DNA from: a virus
Length of the DNA stretch: 53,028 nt
Reading direction: 5' to 3' (one strand)
Virus record (IMG/VR): IMGVR_UViG_3300036466_000505
Coordinates: 1-53,028 of that record
Shown: positions 22,427 through 29,293 of the stretch, piece by piece
Layout: every line of letters starts with the position of its first letter
How positions within the stretch are numbered: position 1 is the stretch's first letter
Notes under the pieces: generated by a model
Seen by the model: only the letters and a program-made list of their open reading frames with translations
Told to the model about the DNA's origin: nothing
Databases searched by the model: none
Program-made: the position numbers and the translations under genes

Positions 22427-23339
22427 TGGCCCTATCCAGCCTCACCCCCACAGCCTCCTGCACTTCCACCGGCAACCCGGCAAACCCTGCGGCTCCTTTG
22501 TGGCCGCCTCCTCCGTGGGCCCTGGCGATCTCGGAGACGTCGCAGTCGTCCACGGCGTAGATGGAGCACTGCCAGCCTCGCTTGGGGGAGAACCCGAACA
22601 GCATCACCGCGTCGTAATGGTCTTTGCCGGTGACCACTGAATCGAAAATCTTGCTTCCGGCTCCCCTGCGGTTCAGGCACAGGACCTTTTTGCCCATGAT
22701 CTCCACGGGGAACGCGGACTTTGCGGCAATGGCGTTCTGTTTGATCTCGTATCGCAGGATGCCCTCGCCCATGGACAGCCAGGCGGGCGGAATCATCTCC
22801 TCGCACTGAAAGAGCATTCCCCAGAGGTCCATATTGTCATCGTCGGGCCACGATTCCGGCACCCGCATGGCATACTGAAACGGGAGACACTCGGGGTCCC
22901 TGTGATCCCAGACATCATACCGGCCCAGGAGGCGGATGGCCGGGGGGAGCAGGAGTGGCCACTGGGTTCTGAACCAGCCAGGGGGTGTGGTCTTGGGAAT
23001 TTTGATCCCCTGGGGGGAACAGAACACCCAGGTCAATTCGCACCCGGCAAAGTCCGGGCGCCTGATCCCGGCGATCTGGTCAGCCAATCCGTCCATGTCC
23101 TCGATGGCGGTCTTGTGGTGATCGATCCATGTCAGACGGCATTCCCGGTGCAGCCGGAGCATGTCGTCCACAGGAAATGAGAAATCGACCACAAACACCC
23201 GTTCCGCCGCGCTGAGTTTATTGAAGTCCGGCCGGTCTCCGTAGTTCACCCCGATCATCTCGCAGTCGGGGTGATGATATTTGACGATGGCCCCGGCGCA
23301 ATGGCCGTCCAGGTCCGCGCTATGAAAAAAACACTTCAT
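22419..23339 (-). CDS. DHH/DHHA1-family phosphoesterase
   Basis: 306 residues, ATG 23339 (ATGA overlap with the upstream stop). HSADLDGHCAGAIVKYH (6-22) and WIDHHKT (about 71-77, the DHH motif) are metal-binding motifs of the DHH domain. The C-terminal GGGGHKGAAGF (near 280) is the substrate-binding GGGH of DHHA1. Relatives are nano-RNases, pAp phosphatases and RecJ-like nucleases. Pairing with the PAPS-reductase-like gene is interesting because some DHHA1 enzymes hydrolyse pAp, a by-product of PAPS chemistry; that functional link is inference. Part of the early leftward operon. Confidence 0.88.
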   Translation of the reverse strand: MKCFFHSADLDGHCAGAIVKYHHPDCEMIGVNYGDRPDFNKLSAAERVFVVDFSFPVDDMLRLHRECRLTWIDHHKTAIEDMDGLADQIAGIRRPDFAGCELTWVFCSPQGIKIPKTTPPGWFRTQWPLLLPPAIRLLGRYDVWDHRDPECLPFQYAMRVPESWPDDDNMDLWGMLFQCEEMIPPAWLSMGEGILRYEIKQNAIAAKSAFPVEIMGKKVLCLNRRGAGSKIFDSVVTGKDHYDAVMLFGFSPKRGWQCSIYAVDDCDVSEIARAHGGGGHKGAAGFAGLPVEVQEAVGVRLDRANE

Positions 23340-23527
23340 TGATTTTCTTCCTCTTCAAAAAGGGTGCTGGTCGGAAACACGATCTCTGCCCCGCACTCCC
23401 GATTCGTGCAGGCCATCCGGTCGTTGTCCCATCCTCCCCCATACAGGGGGAGCATGATGGAACCGCAGATGTCGCAGACGATCTCTTTCTCTTTTTTGGC
23501 CATGAGTTCGAATTGTGATTTCGTCAC
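23336..23527 (-). CDS. small zinc-ribbon protein
   Basis: 63 residues, GTG 23527 overlapping the upstream stop (GTGA). CDIC (about 18-21) and CTNREC (about 40-45) give two Cys pairs, typical of a zinc ribbon. The C-terminus is acidic. Function unknown; it may bind nucleic acid or protein. Confidence 0.75.
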   Translation of the reverse strand: MTKSQFELMAKKEKEIVCDICGSIMLPLYGGGWDNDRMACTNRECGAEIVFPTSTLFEEEENQ

Positions 23528-23943
23528 TCAACATTCCCTCTGGTGCCTACAAGGTGCTCGTTGCCTTCGAATGTGATGCACTGAGCCCAAGCCGCCGAAA
23601 TGCTGTTATACGGATAATTCTTGTCTGAGGTGTAATGCGAAAACAGGGACGCCTTCCAGTAATCACGGTCCTCGTCCCGCACTAATACTTTGTCGAATGG
23701 CTCAAACTTCGGTTTTTCGTCTTCTGGACAGGGTGGAGCCCAGTGCGGGATGTCCGGGTGGCCTTTGGGCCAAGCAGAGGGGAAAGCATCCCCTCGTAGT
23801 CGTTTGCCTTCGACGGAATACCTGTCGACGCACTCTATAGTATAGAATGAACCTTCAACTAACTCTGTAATCCTTGTCCACCCATTCCGAATAGTAAACA
23901 CCCAATCACCAACGTTTACATCTTCCAGAATAGCTTTACTCAT
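23524..23943 (-). CDS. hypothetical protein with VGDWVFT motif
   Basis: 139 residues, ATG 23943. The N-terminus (NVGDWVFTIRNGWTRITEL) looks like a small beta-barrel, and the rest is Trp/Pro/Asp-rich. Function unknown. A 28-codon ORF at 24885-24971 encodes a close copy of only this N-terminal motif, so this family seems to have been duplicated and one copy truncated. The end overlaps the next reading frame by 8 bp. Confidence 0.75.
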   Translation of the reverse strand: MSKAILEDVNVGDWVFTIRNGWTRITELVEGSFYTIECVDRYSVEGKRLRGDAFPSAWPKGHPDIPHWAPPCPEDEKPKFEPFDKVLVRDEDRDYWKASLFSHYTSDKNYPYNSISAAWAQCITFEGNEHLVGTRGNVE

Positions 23944-24199
23944 GACTTTCTCCTTTAGCTTTTGCTATTGCGGCCCGGTTCCTGCAATTTATACAACTTT
24001 CCTTCATACAGAGACCAACACCCAAAGCGTTTCTGCATGTGTTTTCCAGCGCCTTCAGCATATCCGGAGCCGCTGCAATAAGACGTGCGTCTTCTTCTTT
24101 TTCTATAACCCCAATAGACTCATTATTACTTCCAACGATCCAGAGTCCTCCGTAAGGGCCTTCATTGCACTCCCACGGCCCCGGTGTGTGCCTGCTCAT
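23936..24199 (-). CDS. small phage protein, HTPGPW-type family
   Basis: 87 residues, ATG 24199. MSRHTPGPWEC at the start and RLIAAAPDMLKALE at the centre are the family signature shared with 18350-18616. Four cysteines near the C-terminus (CRN, CMKESCINC) may bind metal. Function unknown though the family is common in tailed phages. Coupled to a tiny upstream gene through an ATGA overlap. Confidence 0.8.
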   Translation of the reverse strand: MSRHTPGPWECNEGPYGGLWIVGSNNESIGVIEKEEDARLIAAAPDMLKALENTCRNALGVGLCMKESCINCRNRAAIAKAKGESHE

Positions 24200-24303
24200 T
24201 CTTCCACCTCCCCCATCGCCCCGTGCAACAGCTCCCGGACCCGCCGGGCGTGCGCGGCCTCCTGTTTTACCAGGACCGGGGCCAGGGCTATCTTTTCTTC
24301 CAT
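24196..24303 (-). CDS. tiny hypothetical protein, 35 aa
   Basis: ATG 24303 (MEEKIALAPVLVKQEAAH...), AGGAGCAGGAAGC upstream, and a stop that overlaps the next ATG as ATGA. The gap between its neighbours fits this reading frame exactly, which supports it. Probably a single amphipathic helix. Function unknown. Confidence 0.55.
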   Translation of the reverse strand: MEEKIALAPVLVKQEAAHARRVRELLHGAMGEVEE

Positions 24304-24452
24304 GCTTCCTGCTCCTGCCTGTATTGTGCTCGGCGTTTTGCTGCTTCCGCCTCGTTTTTCTGTCGGTTGTTGAAGGCCCGCGGTTTGCGGGTAGCCACCT
24401 GGGACTCGAAATCCAGACGGGCCAGATGGTCGGCTACGAGTTCGTTGTTCAT
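24288..24452 (-). CDS. small charged protein, 54 aa
   Basis: ATG 24452 overlaps the previous stop (ATGA). MNNELVADHLARLDFESQVA, then a Lys/Arg/Gln/Glu-rich helix ending EQEAWKKR. Longer in-frame extensions upstream are Gly/Arg/Pro-rich and look like shadow translation, so the short form is chosen. Function unknown. Confidence 0.65.
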   Translation of the reverse strand: MNNELVADHLARLDFESQVATRKPRAFNNRQKNEAEAAKRRAQYRQEQEAWKKR

Positions 24453-24898
24453 TGCGCCATCCTCCATACAGCTTCGCCCAGGGCCTGCCCGGTCACCTGG
24501 TCGGGGCCGGTCGGGTCGCCCCAGTCCGGTTCCATGACCAGATACATATCCCGCAGCGCGTGCAGCAAATACAACCACGGCATCCGCCGGTCTCTGGGCG
24601 CCTGTCTCCATGCCTCTTCCACCAGGATCAGCCCGGCGGTCAGAAACATGGCCAGCTGTTTCGGGCCGGGCACCAGCTCCACGGCCCTGGCAGTGGCGGC
24701 CACCATGGCCGTGCGCATCCGGATCATGTTTTTTTCGTTCTGCCGGCTCGGCTGAATAAATGCGGTACACCGAGCCACCCACTTATCCAGCCGCGCCAGA
24801 ATCCGGTCCTGATCCCCGTTCGGCGTGCCGGACAGGGTGGCCGACCGAATGGAGTCCACGAACAGCAACGGCAAAGCCTGGCGGTTATATGCGGCCAT
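24449..24898 (-). CDS. hypothetical protein, 149 aa
   Basis: ATG 24898 (MAAYNRQALPLLFVDSIRSA). A largely helical protein with repeated hydrophobic stretches (TAMVAATARAVELV, LAMFLTAGLILVEEAW). No family recognised. It sits in an unbroken run of overlapping early genes. Confidence 0.7.
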   Translation of the reverse strand: MAAYNRQALPLLFVDSIRSATLSGTPNGDQDRILARLDKWVARCTAFIQPSRQNEKNMIRMRTAMVAATARAVELVPGPKQLAMFLTAGLILVEEAWRQAPRDRRMPWLYLLHALRDMYLVMEPDWGDPTGPDQVTGQALGEAVWRMAQ

Positions 24899-24971
24899 GC
24901 TGCACGTCCTCGCTTTCCCACCCACCTTGGACGGTAAACACCCAATCGCCGACCTTTATGTATCTGCTCAT
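24885..24971 (-). pseudogene. truncated paralogue of the VGDWVFT gene (28 codons)
   Basis: ATG 24971 (overlapping the upstream stop) reads MSRYIKVGDWVFTVQGGWES and stops at 24885, inside the start of the next gene. The motif VGDWVFTxxxGW matches the N-terminus of the 139-residue protein at 23524-23943. The translation signals are intact, so a short peptide may still be made, but it looks like the remnant of a duplicated gene cut by a rearrangement. Confidence 0.55.
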
Positions 24972-25237
24972 ATTTTTGCCGTACCCGTTTTTTTGTATAT
25001 CTCTGTCTGATCAAGGCTCCCATGCTCGGACAAGGGAAAATAATCGCCGAGCCCGATGGAAGCCAGATTCTGAATTTTAATGGTCAGCGGGCTGGCCACC
25101 AGTTCGGCGGCGCAGGCCCAGCGGATTTTCATCAGGGCGTCGCGCATGGCCCTGTTGTCCTGACTGCGGGCGACTATTGTTAAACCGGCAATCGCGGCGC
25201 CGGCCAAGAAACCAAGAACGAAGTGCATGTCTGCCAT
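24968..25237 (-). CDS. small membrane-anchored hypothetical protein
   Basis: 89 residues, ATG 25237. MADMHFVLGFLAGAAIAGLTIVA is a likely N-terminal membrane anchor, followed by a soluble helical region. Function unknown. Early operon. Confidence 0.65.
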   Translation of the reverse strand: MADMHFVLGFLAGAAIAGLTIVARSQDNRAMRDALMKIRWACAAELVASPLTIKIQNLASIGLGDYFPLSEHGSLDQTEIYKKTGTAKI

Positions 25238-25240
25238 TTT

Positions 25241-25840
25241 CTAAAATCCCCATACCGGGTCCGGGACCCGGAGGTTTTTGAACCCGAGCAGGTTGACCCA
25301 GTCCGGATCGTCGATTTTCGGTTCCGTAGCCACGGTCTGCACCTTGGCGCCGCGGTGGTCCAGGCGGGCGTTGTCATACCGGTTTCGAGACCGGCACCAG
25401 CTGAGCCACTTCCCGTCAACATCCACAGCCTCGTCCGGCCAGTATTCGGCCAGCAGGTCGATCACCCGGTTGGATGCGCCGGGCACGGTGTACCGCACTC
25501 CGGTAATGGTGGAACTCTTGACGTTGGGCAGCAGCACATATCCGGCGGGTAGTTTTCCGGTGGCCTCCCTGCGTCGCAGGCGACCAAGGGATGATACCTC
25601 AAAATCCGCCCACTCCCCCCTCCCTGGCGCCCACTGTTCTTCGCGTTGTTCCGGAGGGTCGCAGGGTTCGTCCCGGTTCCGGCCCAGCGGAACCCCCATG
25701 CGCGCGGCCTTTTTCTGTACCCCGGGCGGCTCCCGGTCATATCCGGCCTCTGCCAGGGCGTCGCTTACGGCCCTGGACCCGGCCGGGGCGACCCTGGTCA
25801 GAATTTCAAGCTCTTCCTCTGTCCATGTGTTTGGATTCAT
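25241..25840 (-). CDS. DNA-binding protein with NUMOD4-like motif
   Basis: 199 residues, ATG 25840 (MNPNTWTEEELEILTRV). The N-terminal 60 residues look like a Myb/SANT-type helix bundle. Residues about 95-115 (GEWADFEVSSLGRLRRREATG) match the NUMOD4 motif found before HNH nuclease domains of homing endonucleases. The catalytic VNHxDGxxxN block expected downstream is not evident, only a possible remnant (NRVIDLLAEYWPDE...DNARLDHRG). So it may be a degenerate homing endonuclease repurposed as a DNA-binding protein. Confidence 0.6.
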   Translation of the reverse strand: MNPNTWTEEELEILTRVAPAGSRAVSDALAEAGYDREPPGVQKKAARMGVPLGRNRDEPCDPPEQREEQWAPGRGEWADFEVSSLGRLRRREATGKLPAGYVLLPNVKSSTITGVRYTVPGASNRVIDLLAEYWPDEAVDVDGKWLSWCRSRNRYDNARLDHRGAKVQTVATEPKIDDPDWVNLLGFKNLRVPDPVWGF

Positions 25841-25857
25841 ACGCAATACTCCGTACC

Positions 25858-25882
25858 GCCCCGGGAGGTGGTCCCGGGGCGT
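25858..25882 (-). other. GC-rich stem-loop between early genes
   Basis: A perfect inverted repeat CGCCCCGGGA / TCCCGGGGCG with a five-base loop, just after the stop of the upstream gene on the minus strand. There is no T run, so an mRNA-stabilising or weak terminator hairpin is more likely than a full terminator. Confidence 0.6.
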
Positions 25883-25887
25883 TTGGC

Positions 25888-26634
25888 TTACAGCAGAACA
25901 GGAACCGTCTCGATGTGGTCTGTCAGGTACTCCGCGATGCTGCGGGATGCCGCAATCTGCCACCGGTTGCCGTCGGCCTCGAACAGCGCAAAGGACACCG
26001 GGTTCCTGCTGTCCTGGTCCTGGCGCATTCGAAAAACAAACTGACATTCGGGCTGTTTAATTTCCGGGAATGTCCGGTACGGCTGCAGGGTGACCGGGTT
26101 GGGCAGAACGACTTCCTCTCGTCGGGCAATGCCGGTCTTGGCCGTGGTTCGCTGGCTCACGCCGTCGTCTGCAATCCCGACAGAGGCGTTAACCTCTACA
26201 TTTCCAGCAATCTGCAGCAGCTTACTCCGGTTTTCGGATGGGCAGAATTCCGACTGGACGTTGATGGCAAACTTTTCGGAATCCTGAAACTGGCCGAACT
26301 GAAAGTTGTTTTTCAGGGTTGTCGCCCGGAGCAGTACGGATCGCTGCAGAAACGGGCCATGTAGGGGGGTGCACAAAGATACGGTCCGGTAATCTTCAAC
26401 ATGAAAAAACAAGGACGGGGCGTGGCCGATATCTTTGGCAAGACAGGAGCCGAGTTCGCTGTCGAGCCCATTCTTGAAATACGAGACCAGGCCCTGGAGC
26501 GAACAGACGTCCACGGTTGTCGGCTCAGGTTCGTTGATGGGCCGGAGCTGTTTGTCAGAATATCTGCGCCCCTCAAGGTCATAAAGCTGCGGTTTGGCCT
26601 TTTCCAAAAGAAACTGCATTGCGGACTTAATCAT
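25888..26634 (-). CDS. conserved phage protein (DUF2303-like)
   Basis: 248 residues, ATG 26634 overlapping the previous stop (ATGA). The central block (TAKTGIARREEVVLPNPVTLQPYRTFPEIKQPE) is a recognisable conserved segment of phage proteins resembling the DUF2303 (YfdQ-like) family. Function unknown, usually early in phage replication or recombination operons. It is translationally coupled to the gene below, a pairing that suggests a joint role. Confidence 0.6.
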   Translation of the reverse strand: MIKSAMQFLLEKAKPQLYDLEGRRYSDKQLRPINEPEPTTVDVCSLQGLVSYFKNGLDSELGSCLAKDIGHAPSLFFHVEDYRTVSLCTPLHGPFLQRSVLLRATTLKNNFQFGQFQDSEKFAINVQSEFCPSENRSKLLQIAGNVEVNASVGIADDGVSQRTTAKTGIARREEVVLPNPVTLQPYRTFPEIKQPECQFVFRMRQDQDSRNPVSFALFEADGNRWQIAASRSIAEYLTDHIETVPVLL

Positions 26635-26978
26635 TTTGCACCTCCTGTTCCGTGCATGGGCAGTACTCCGCCCATTTCTTCCTGTTGCGTCTTGAATTCG
26701 CTGGCCATAGCCCGACCGGACCGGTCCTTGTCGATCAGGATCTGGGTCTCAAGCGCTTCGGCCGGAGCCAGCTGGGATTTCGCCTGAAACAGGACCTGTC
26801 CGATATTGCGTTCTTTGTTGGGTTTGATTTTGATCTCCAGAACCACCTTGCGCATCTTGTCCGCCTCGGTGTTGGGGTCAAGAATGTTCTGCAGGACATT
26901 GTTCAGTTCGATATCCACAGCCTCAATCATTGCTCCACCATGCAGGGTGGACGCGGACAACACTTCACCTTCCATCAT
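26631..26978 (-). CDS. conserved phage protein, 'replication terminator protein'-type
   Basis: 115 residues from ATG 26978 (MMEGEVLSASTLHGGAMIEA), preceded by AAGGGAACAG. The pattern LNNVLQNILDPNTEADKMRKVVLEIKIKPN and the LAPAEALETQILIDKD block match a small phage family often labelled replication terminator protein in Firmicute phages. That label is historical and I make no claim of such activity. It is the first gene of the leftward early operon, about 290 bases downstream of its promoter. Confidence 0.65.
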   Translation of the reverse strand: MMEGEVLSASTLHGGAMIEAVDIELNNVLQNILDPNTEADKMRKVVLEIKIKPNKERNIGQVLFQAKSQLAPAEALETQILIDKDRSGRAMASEFKTQQEEMGGVLPMHGTGGAK

Positions 26979-27266
26979 GTCTGTTCCCTTTGATAATAAG
27001 TGAGGTTCCGGGCAGGCGGTCAGCCTCCGGAGCCAGATAAAAACGGGCCCGCACCGCATACAGGGGTGTCTCGTGCCCTGGGTGCGGGCCCGCTCCAGCA
27101 AATGAAAGAACGTTCAGCCTGGCGGGTCTCTACTTCCGACAGGCCCAGCCGCCGCTTTTTGTTGTGCGCCGGACGGTCCAGGCGCGAAATGGTTCCTTTC
27201 GGGGGGTGCGTGCGGGGACGGTGTGTGTCTCCCTGTCCAGGCTGCCCTCTCCGTCAAGATGGCCAC
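26979..27266 (-). other. long structured leader of the leftward early operon
   Basis: A 288-bp stretch between the early-left promoter and the first gene with no convincing ORF on either strand. It contains a perfect 12-bp stem (27044-27055 with 27081-27092) capped by a second 5-bp stem (27061-27065 with 27076-27080). Such a leader could host attenuation, antitermination or protein binding. Confidence 0.5.
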
Positions 27267-27296
27267 AGAATAGGAATATTATTCCGGTCTTGTCAA
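27267..27296 (-). promoter_or_regulatory. early-left promoter with operator in the spacer
   Basis: On the minus strand TTGACA (27296-27291) and TATTCT (27272-27267) are 18 bp apart. The palindrome GGAAT-N3-ATTCC (27273-27285) fills the spacer, and a second copy (27305-27317) lies just upstream. A repressor bound there would block polymerase. It drives the run of genes from 26978 to ssb. Confidence 0.75.
27273..27285. promoter_or_regulatory. repressor operator OL1
   Basis: GGAAT-ATT-ATTCC, a perfect 5-3-5 palindrome and one of five sites matching GGAAY-N3-RTTCC in the genome. It lies in the spacer of the early-left promoter. Confidence 0.7.
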
Positions 27297-27304
27297 GGAA
27301 AATA

Positions 27305-27317
27305 GGAACTGTGTTCC
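27305..27317. promoter_or_regulatory. repressor operator OL2
   Basis: GGAAC-TGT-GTTCC, perfect. Its centre is 32 bp (three helical turns) from OL1, so dimers bound to both could touch on the same face. Confidence 0.7.
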
Positions 27318-27351
27318 GCTTTATGCGCAAAAATGCGGGGAGAACCACAAA

Positions 27352-27390
27352 AAAACCCTACCTTTGACACTTGCAAAAAGGTAGGGTTTT
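27352..27390. terminator. bidirectional terminator after the HTH repressor gene
   Basis: A 14-bp stem (27352-27365 with 27377-27390) with an 11-base loop, A-rich on one side and TTTT on the other, so U runs follow it in both directions. It separates the repressor gene from the early-left promoter. Confidence 0.85.
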
Positions 27391-27408
27391 CCTCTTGATT
27401 GAAATAGA

Positions 27409-27630
27409 TTAGGGTATCACGTCTGTGTCGAACAGATCCTTGGGGTCCACGTGCAGGGCCTGGCCGATACGGGCCAGCGTGCGCAGAGACAGTGTCTCGA
27501 TACGGTGATCCCGGGCGCGCTGGATCGTGGTCGTATCCAGCCGGGACAGGTCGGCAAGACGGCGAATGGAGATGTGCCGGGCCTGCATCAGGGCGCGGAC
27601 ATGGGAGGTGATGGACGGCCTGTTGGTCAT
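27409..27630 (-). CDS. small XRE-family HTH regulator
   Basis: 73 residues, ATG 27630. It is essentially one helix-turn-helix domain (ISIRRLADLSRLDTTTIQRARD, then ETLSLRTLARIGQALHVDPKDLFD), typical of Xre/Cro-C1 proteins. There is no dimerisation or cleavage domain. It lies between the second HTH gene (27847) and the operator-bearing early-left promoter, so it is one of three candidates for binding the GGAAY-N3-RTTCC sites. Confidence 0.85.
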   Translation of the reverse strand: MTNRPSITSHVRALMQARHISIRRLADLSRLDTTTIQRARDHRIETLSLRTLARIGQALHVDPKDLFDTDVIP

Positions 27631-27689
27631 GGGCTGTCCGAGTTCAGGAATATGCAGGAATTGTGTGGGGGGATATCCACACGGGGAGT

Positions 27690-27929
27690 ATGCCAGAAAT
27701 GGAAATTGCAGAGATGTTGGAGATGGCAGAGGCGCTGCAGGGCGCGCATCACGGGTATGACGTGCGTGTCATGGGGGCTCGACTACAGATGCTTGCGGAG
27801 CGCCTGAACGACCGGCATACGATCGCCCAGGGCTCCGCCGGTCAGGTCAATGCACCTGATCCGGAGTTTTTACAGGCTGGCTCGCTGTGCGCTGCCGGTC
27901 CTGTATCCGGGACTGGGCAGCAAAAATGA
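27690..27929 (+). CDS. possible small protein, opposite strand to regulator genes
   Basis: 79 residues, ATG 27690 with GGGGAG close upstream. The first half (MPEMEIAEMLEMAEALQGAH...LQMLAERLND) has good helical character; the second half overlaps the convergent HTH gene and looks like shadow translation. It is in the only 216-bp gap between the two regulator genes. Reality uncertain. Confidence 0.3.
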   Translation: MPEMEIAEMLEMAEALQGAHHGYDVRVMGARLQMLAERLNDRHTIAQGSAGQVNAPDPEFLQAGSLCAAGPVSGTGQQK

Positions 27930-28149
27930 GCTGAGCAAAATCCTGATACAGGGCGTCGGCCAGCATGGCCGCCTCTGTAAACGCCAACGTGGTCTTCCCG
28001 TTCAGCAGCAATCGGAACTTCCTGGCTGCGTCACGCTGGTGCGGCCACGCCCTCCGGGTCAACTCTGTTGGCCCGATTTTTTTGCGCTTTGCTATCTCTT
28101 GTATCAATAACAGATATTCTTTTTCTAAATCCTTGAATGTGTTTTGCAT
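27847..28149 (-). CDS. HTH-type repressor candidate (CI-like position)
   Basis: 100 residues, ATG 28149 preceded by AAGGAGG. A helical protein with LLIQEIAKRKKIGPTELTRRAW, KFRLLLNGKTTLAFTEAAMLADAL and an amphipathic tail, an arrangement compatible with an XRE-like HTH. It is transcribed divergently from the Cro-like gene at 28247 with operators in between, which is the classical immunity-region layout. Calling it the main lysogeny repressor is inference; the 73-residue HTH gene is the alternative. Confidence 0.65.
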   Translation of the reverse strand: MQNTFKDLEKEYLLLIQEIAKRKKIGPTELTRRAWPHQRDAARKFRLLLNGKTTLAFTEAAMLADALYQDFAQLIFAAQSRIQDRQRTASQPVKTPDQVH

Positions 28150-28174
28150 GGGTCCTCCTTGCGGTCGACATACG

Positions 28175-28187
28175 GGAAACCGGTTCC
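28175..28187. promoter_or_regulatory. degenerate operator copy
   Basis: GGAAA-CCG-GTTCC differs from the consensus palindrome at one arm position. It is 46 bp from the better copy at 28221, between the divergent regulator genes. Confidence 0.4.
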
Positions 28188-28209
28188 CCTGTCTGCCGGA
28201 AAAAATTGC

Positions 28210-28239
28210 TGGACAACACCGGAACTATATTCCTATCAT
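28210..28239 (+). promoter_or_regulatory. rightward promoter of the Cro-like gene, leaderless
   Basis: TGGACA (28210-28215) and TATCAT (28234-28239) are 18 bp apart, with the operator GGAAC-N3-ATTCC filling 28221-28233. The ATG at 28247 is where transcription should begin and no Shine-Dalgarno sequence is present, so the mRNA is probably leaderless. Confidence 0.7.
28221..28233. promoter_or_regulatory. repressor operator OR
   Basis: GGAAC-TAT-ATTCC, followed immediately by the -10 box and CGG. The same order (operator then TATCATCGG) recurs on the minus strand at 34063-34042. Confidence 0.7.
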
Positions 28240-28246
28240 CGGCCGC

Positions 28247-28453
28247 ATGAAAACGATCACTGACATAGATTTCGCGGCCCTGCGGGACCGCTACGGCTCA
28301 CACCAGGCAGTGGCCGATGCGCTGGGGATTTCCGCCCGCCAATATCACAACCTGCGGACCGGTCGGGGCGCGGTATCCAGACGACTTAAAGCGCATCTGC
28401 TCCTTTTTGCACAGTCTTCCCGGTTCGGGGTGACAGATAGTGTACATGAATAA
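28247..28453 (+). CDS. Cro-like HTH regulator
   Basis: 68 residues, ATG 28247. The core YGSHQAVADALGISARQYHNLRTGRG is a helix-turn-helix; GISARQYHNLR would be the recognition helix. Size and position (first gene rightward from the divergent operator region, upstream of replication genes) fit a Cro-type switch protein. The start is taken at the expected +1 of its promoter, implying leaderless translation. Confidence 0.8.
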   Translation: MKTITDIDFAALRDRYGSHQAVADALGISARQYHNLRTGRGAVSRRLKAHLLLFAQSSRFGVTDSVHE

Positions 28454-28557
28454 TTTCCGATTCCCGCGAGCGGGGCCGACTCGGGACTGCAGGCACGGGC
28501 ATCGCGTCCCTCGGTATGCAGTCTGATAGGATATCGGTCCATGACAACCTCCTTTTG

Positions 28558-28579
28558 GGGCCCGGGTTCCGGGCCCTTT
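28558..28579 (+). terminator. weak terminator / stem-loop after the Cro-like gene
   Basis: A perfect 8-bp stem GGGCCCGG-GTT-CCGGGCCC (28558-28576) followed by TTTGTG. A consensus -10 (TATAAT, 28607-28612) lies just downstream, though no good -35 is seen, so thyX may be transcribed both by read-through and from its own start. Confidence 0.55.
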
Positions 28580-28627
28580 GTGTATCTATCGGGCTTTTGT
28601 AAACCATATAATACGCGGAGAACAGAA

Positions 28628-29293
28628 ATGAAAGTGGTTCACCAGAAAGTTTCGGTTTTATGGTGTCCGCCGATCCCGCTGGAGCGGATCGAGGAGGCGG
28701 GGCGGACATCGTATCTGAGCCAGGACAAGATGACGGACGGATCGGCCAAAAAGTTTACAGACCGGCTGGTTCGGCTCGGGCACGACTCTGTTTTGGAACA
28801 TGTGTCCATGTCGCTGCATTTTTTGACAAATATCGGCGTGGGGCGGGAGCTTTTACGGCACAGGCATACGTCCCCGACAGAGCAGTCCACCCGGTACGTC
28901 AATTTTTCCGGCCGGGAGATGCGCTTTATCGAGCCTGTCTGGTGGGATGAATGGTCGGCCGAAGAACAGGCAATCTGGACCTGGCAGATGGTCGAGGCCG
29001 AAAAAGCGTATCGTCGATTGATCAAAGCCGGGAGTTCGCCCCAGAAAGCCCGGGAGGTGCTGCCGCTGGCTCTGGCTACAGAAATTGCGTTGACCGCAAA
29101 CCTTCGGGAGTGGCGGCACATTTTTGCACTGCGGGCGCTGGGCACCACGGGGAAACCGCACCCGCAGATGCAGGCGCTTATGGCTCAGGCGTTGGATATG
29201 TGCGCCGCGCTGGTGCCGGTGGTTTTTGACGACCTGGTGGCCGCGGCCCGTATTGCCGGGCTGCTGCCGATCGGCGGGGAGGCTCCATGCTGA
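28628..29293 (+). CDS. thyX: flavin-dependent thymidylate synthase
   Basis: 221 residues, ATG 28628. The ThyX signature RHRHTSPTEQSTRY (77-90) is complete, with the nucleotide/FAD-binding arginines and serine. ThyX makes dTMP from dUMP with methylene-tetrahydrofolate, NADPH and FAD. It lies upstream of the helicase and the dNMP kinase, so the phage boosts its dTTP supply at the same time as replication. The start follows GCGGAGAACAG; an upstream in-frame extension is not protein-like. Confidence 0.95.
   Translation: MKVVHQKVSVLWCPPIPLERIEEAGRTSYLSQDKMTDGSAKKFTDRLVRLGHDSVLEHVSMSLHFLTNIGVGRELLRHRHTSPTEQSTRYVNFSGREMRFIEPVWWDEWSAEEQAIWTWQMVEAEKAYRRLIKAGSSPQKAREVLPLALATEIALTANLREWRHIFALRALGTTGKPHPQMQALMAQALDMCAALVPVVFDDLVAAARIAGLLPIGGEAPC

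Noticed and set aside
27000-27348. ORFs within the early-left leader on both strands
   Set aside because: They are Arg/Pro/Gly/Cys-rich, cross the promoter, terminator or hairpin and lack ribosome sites.
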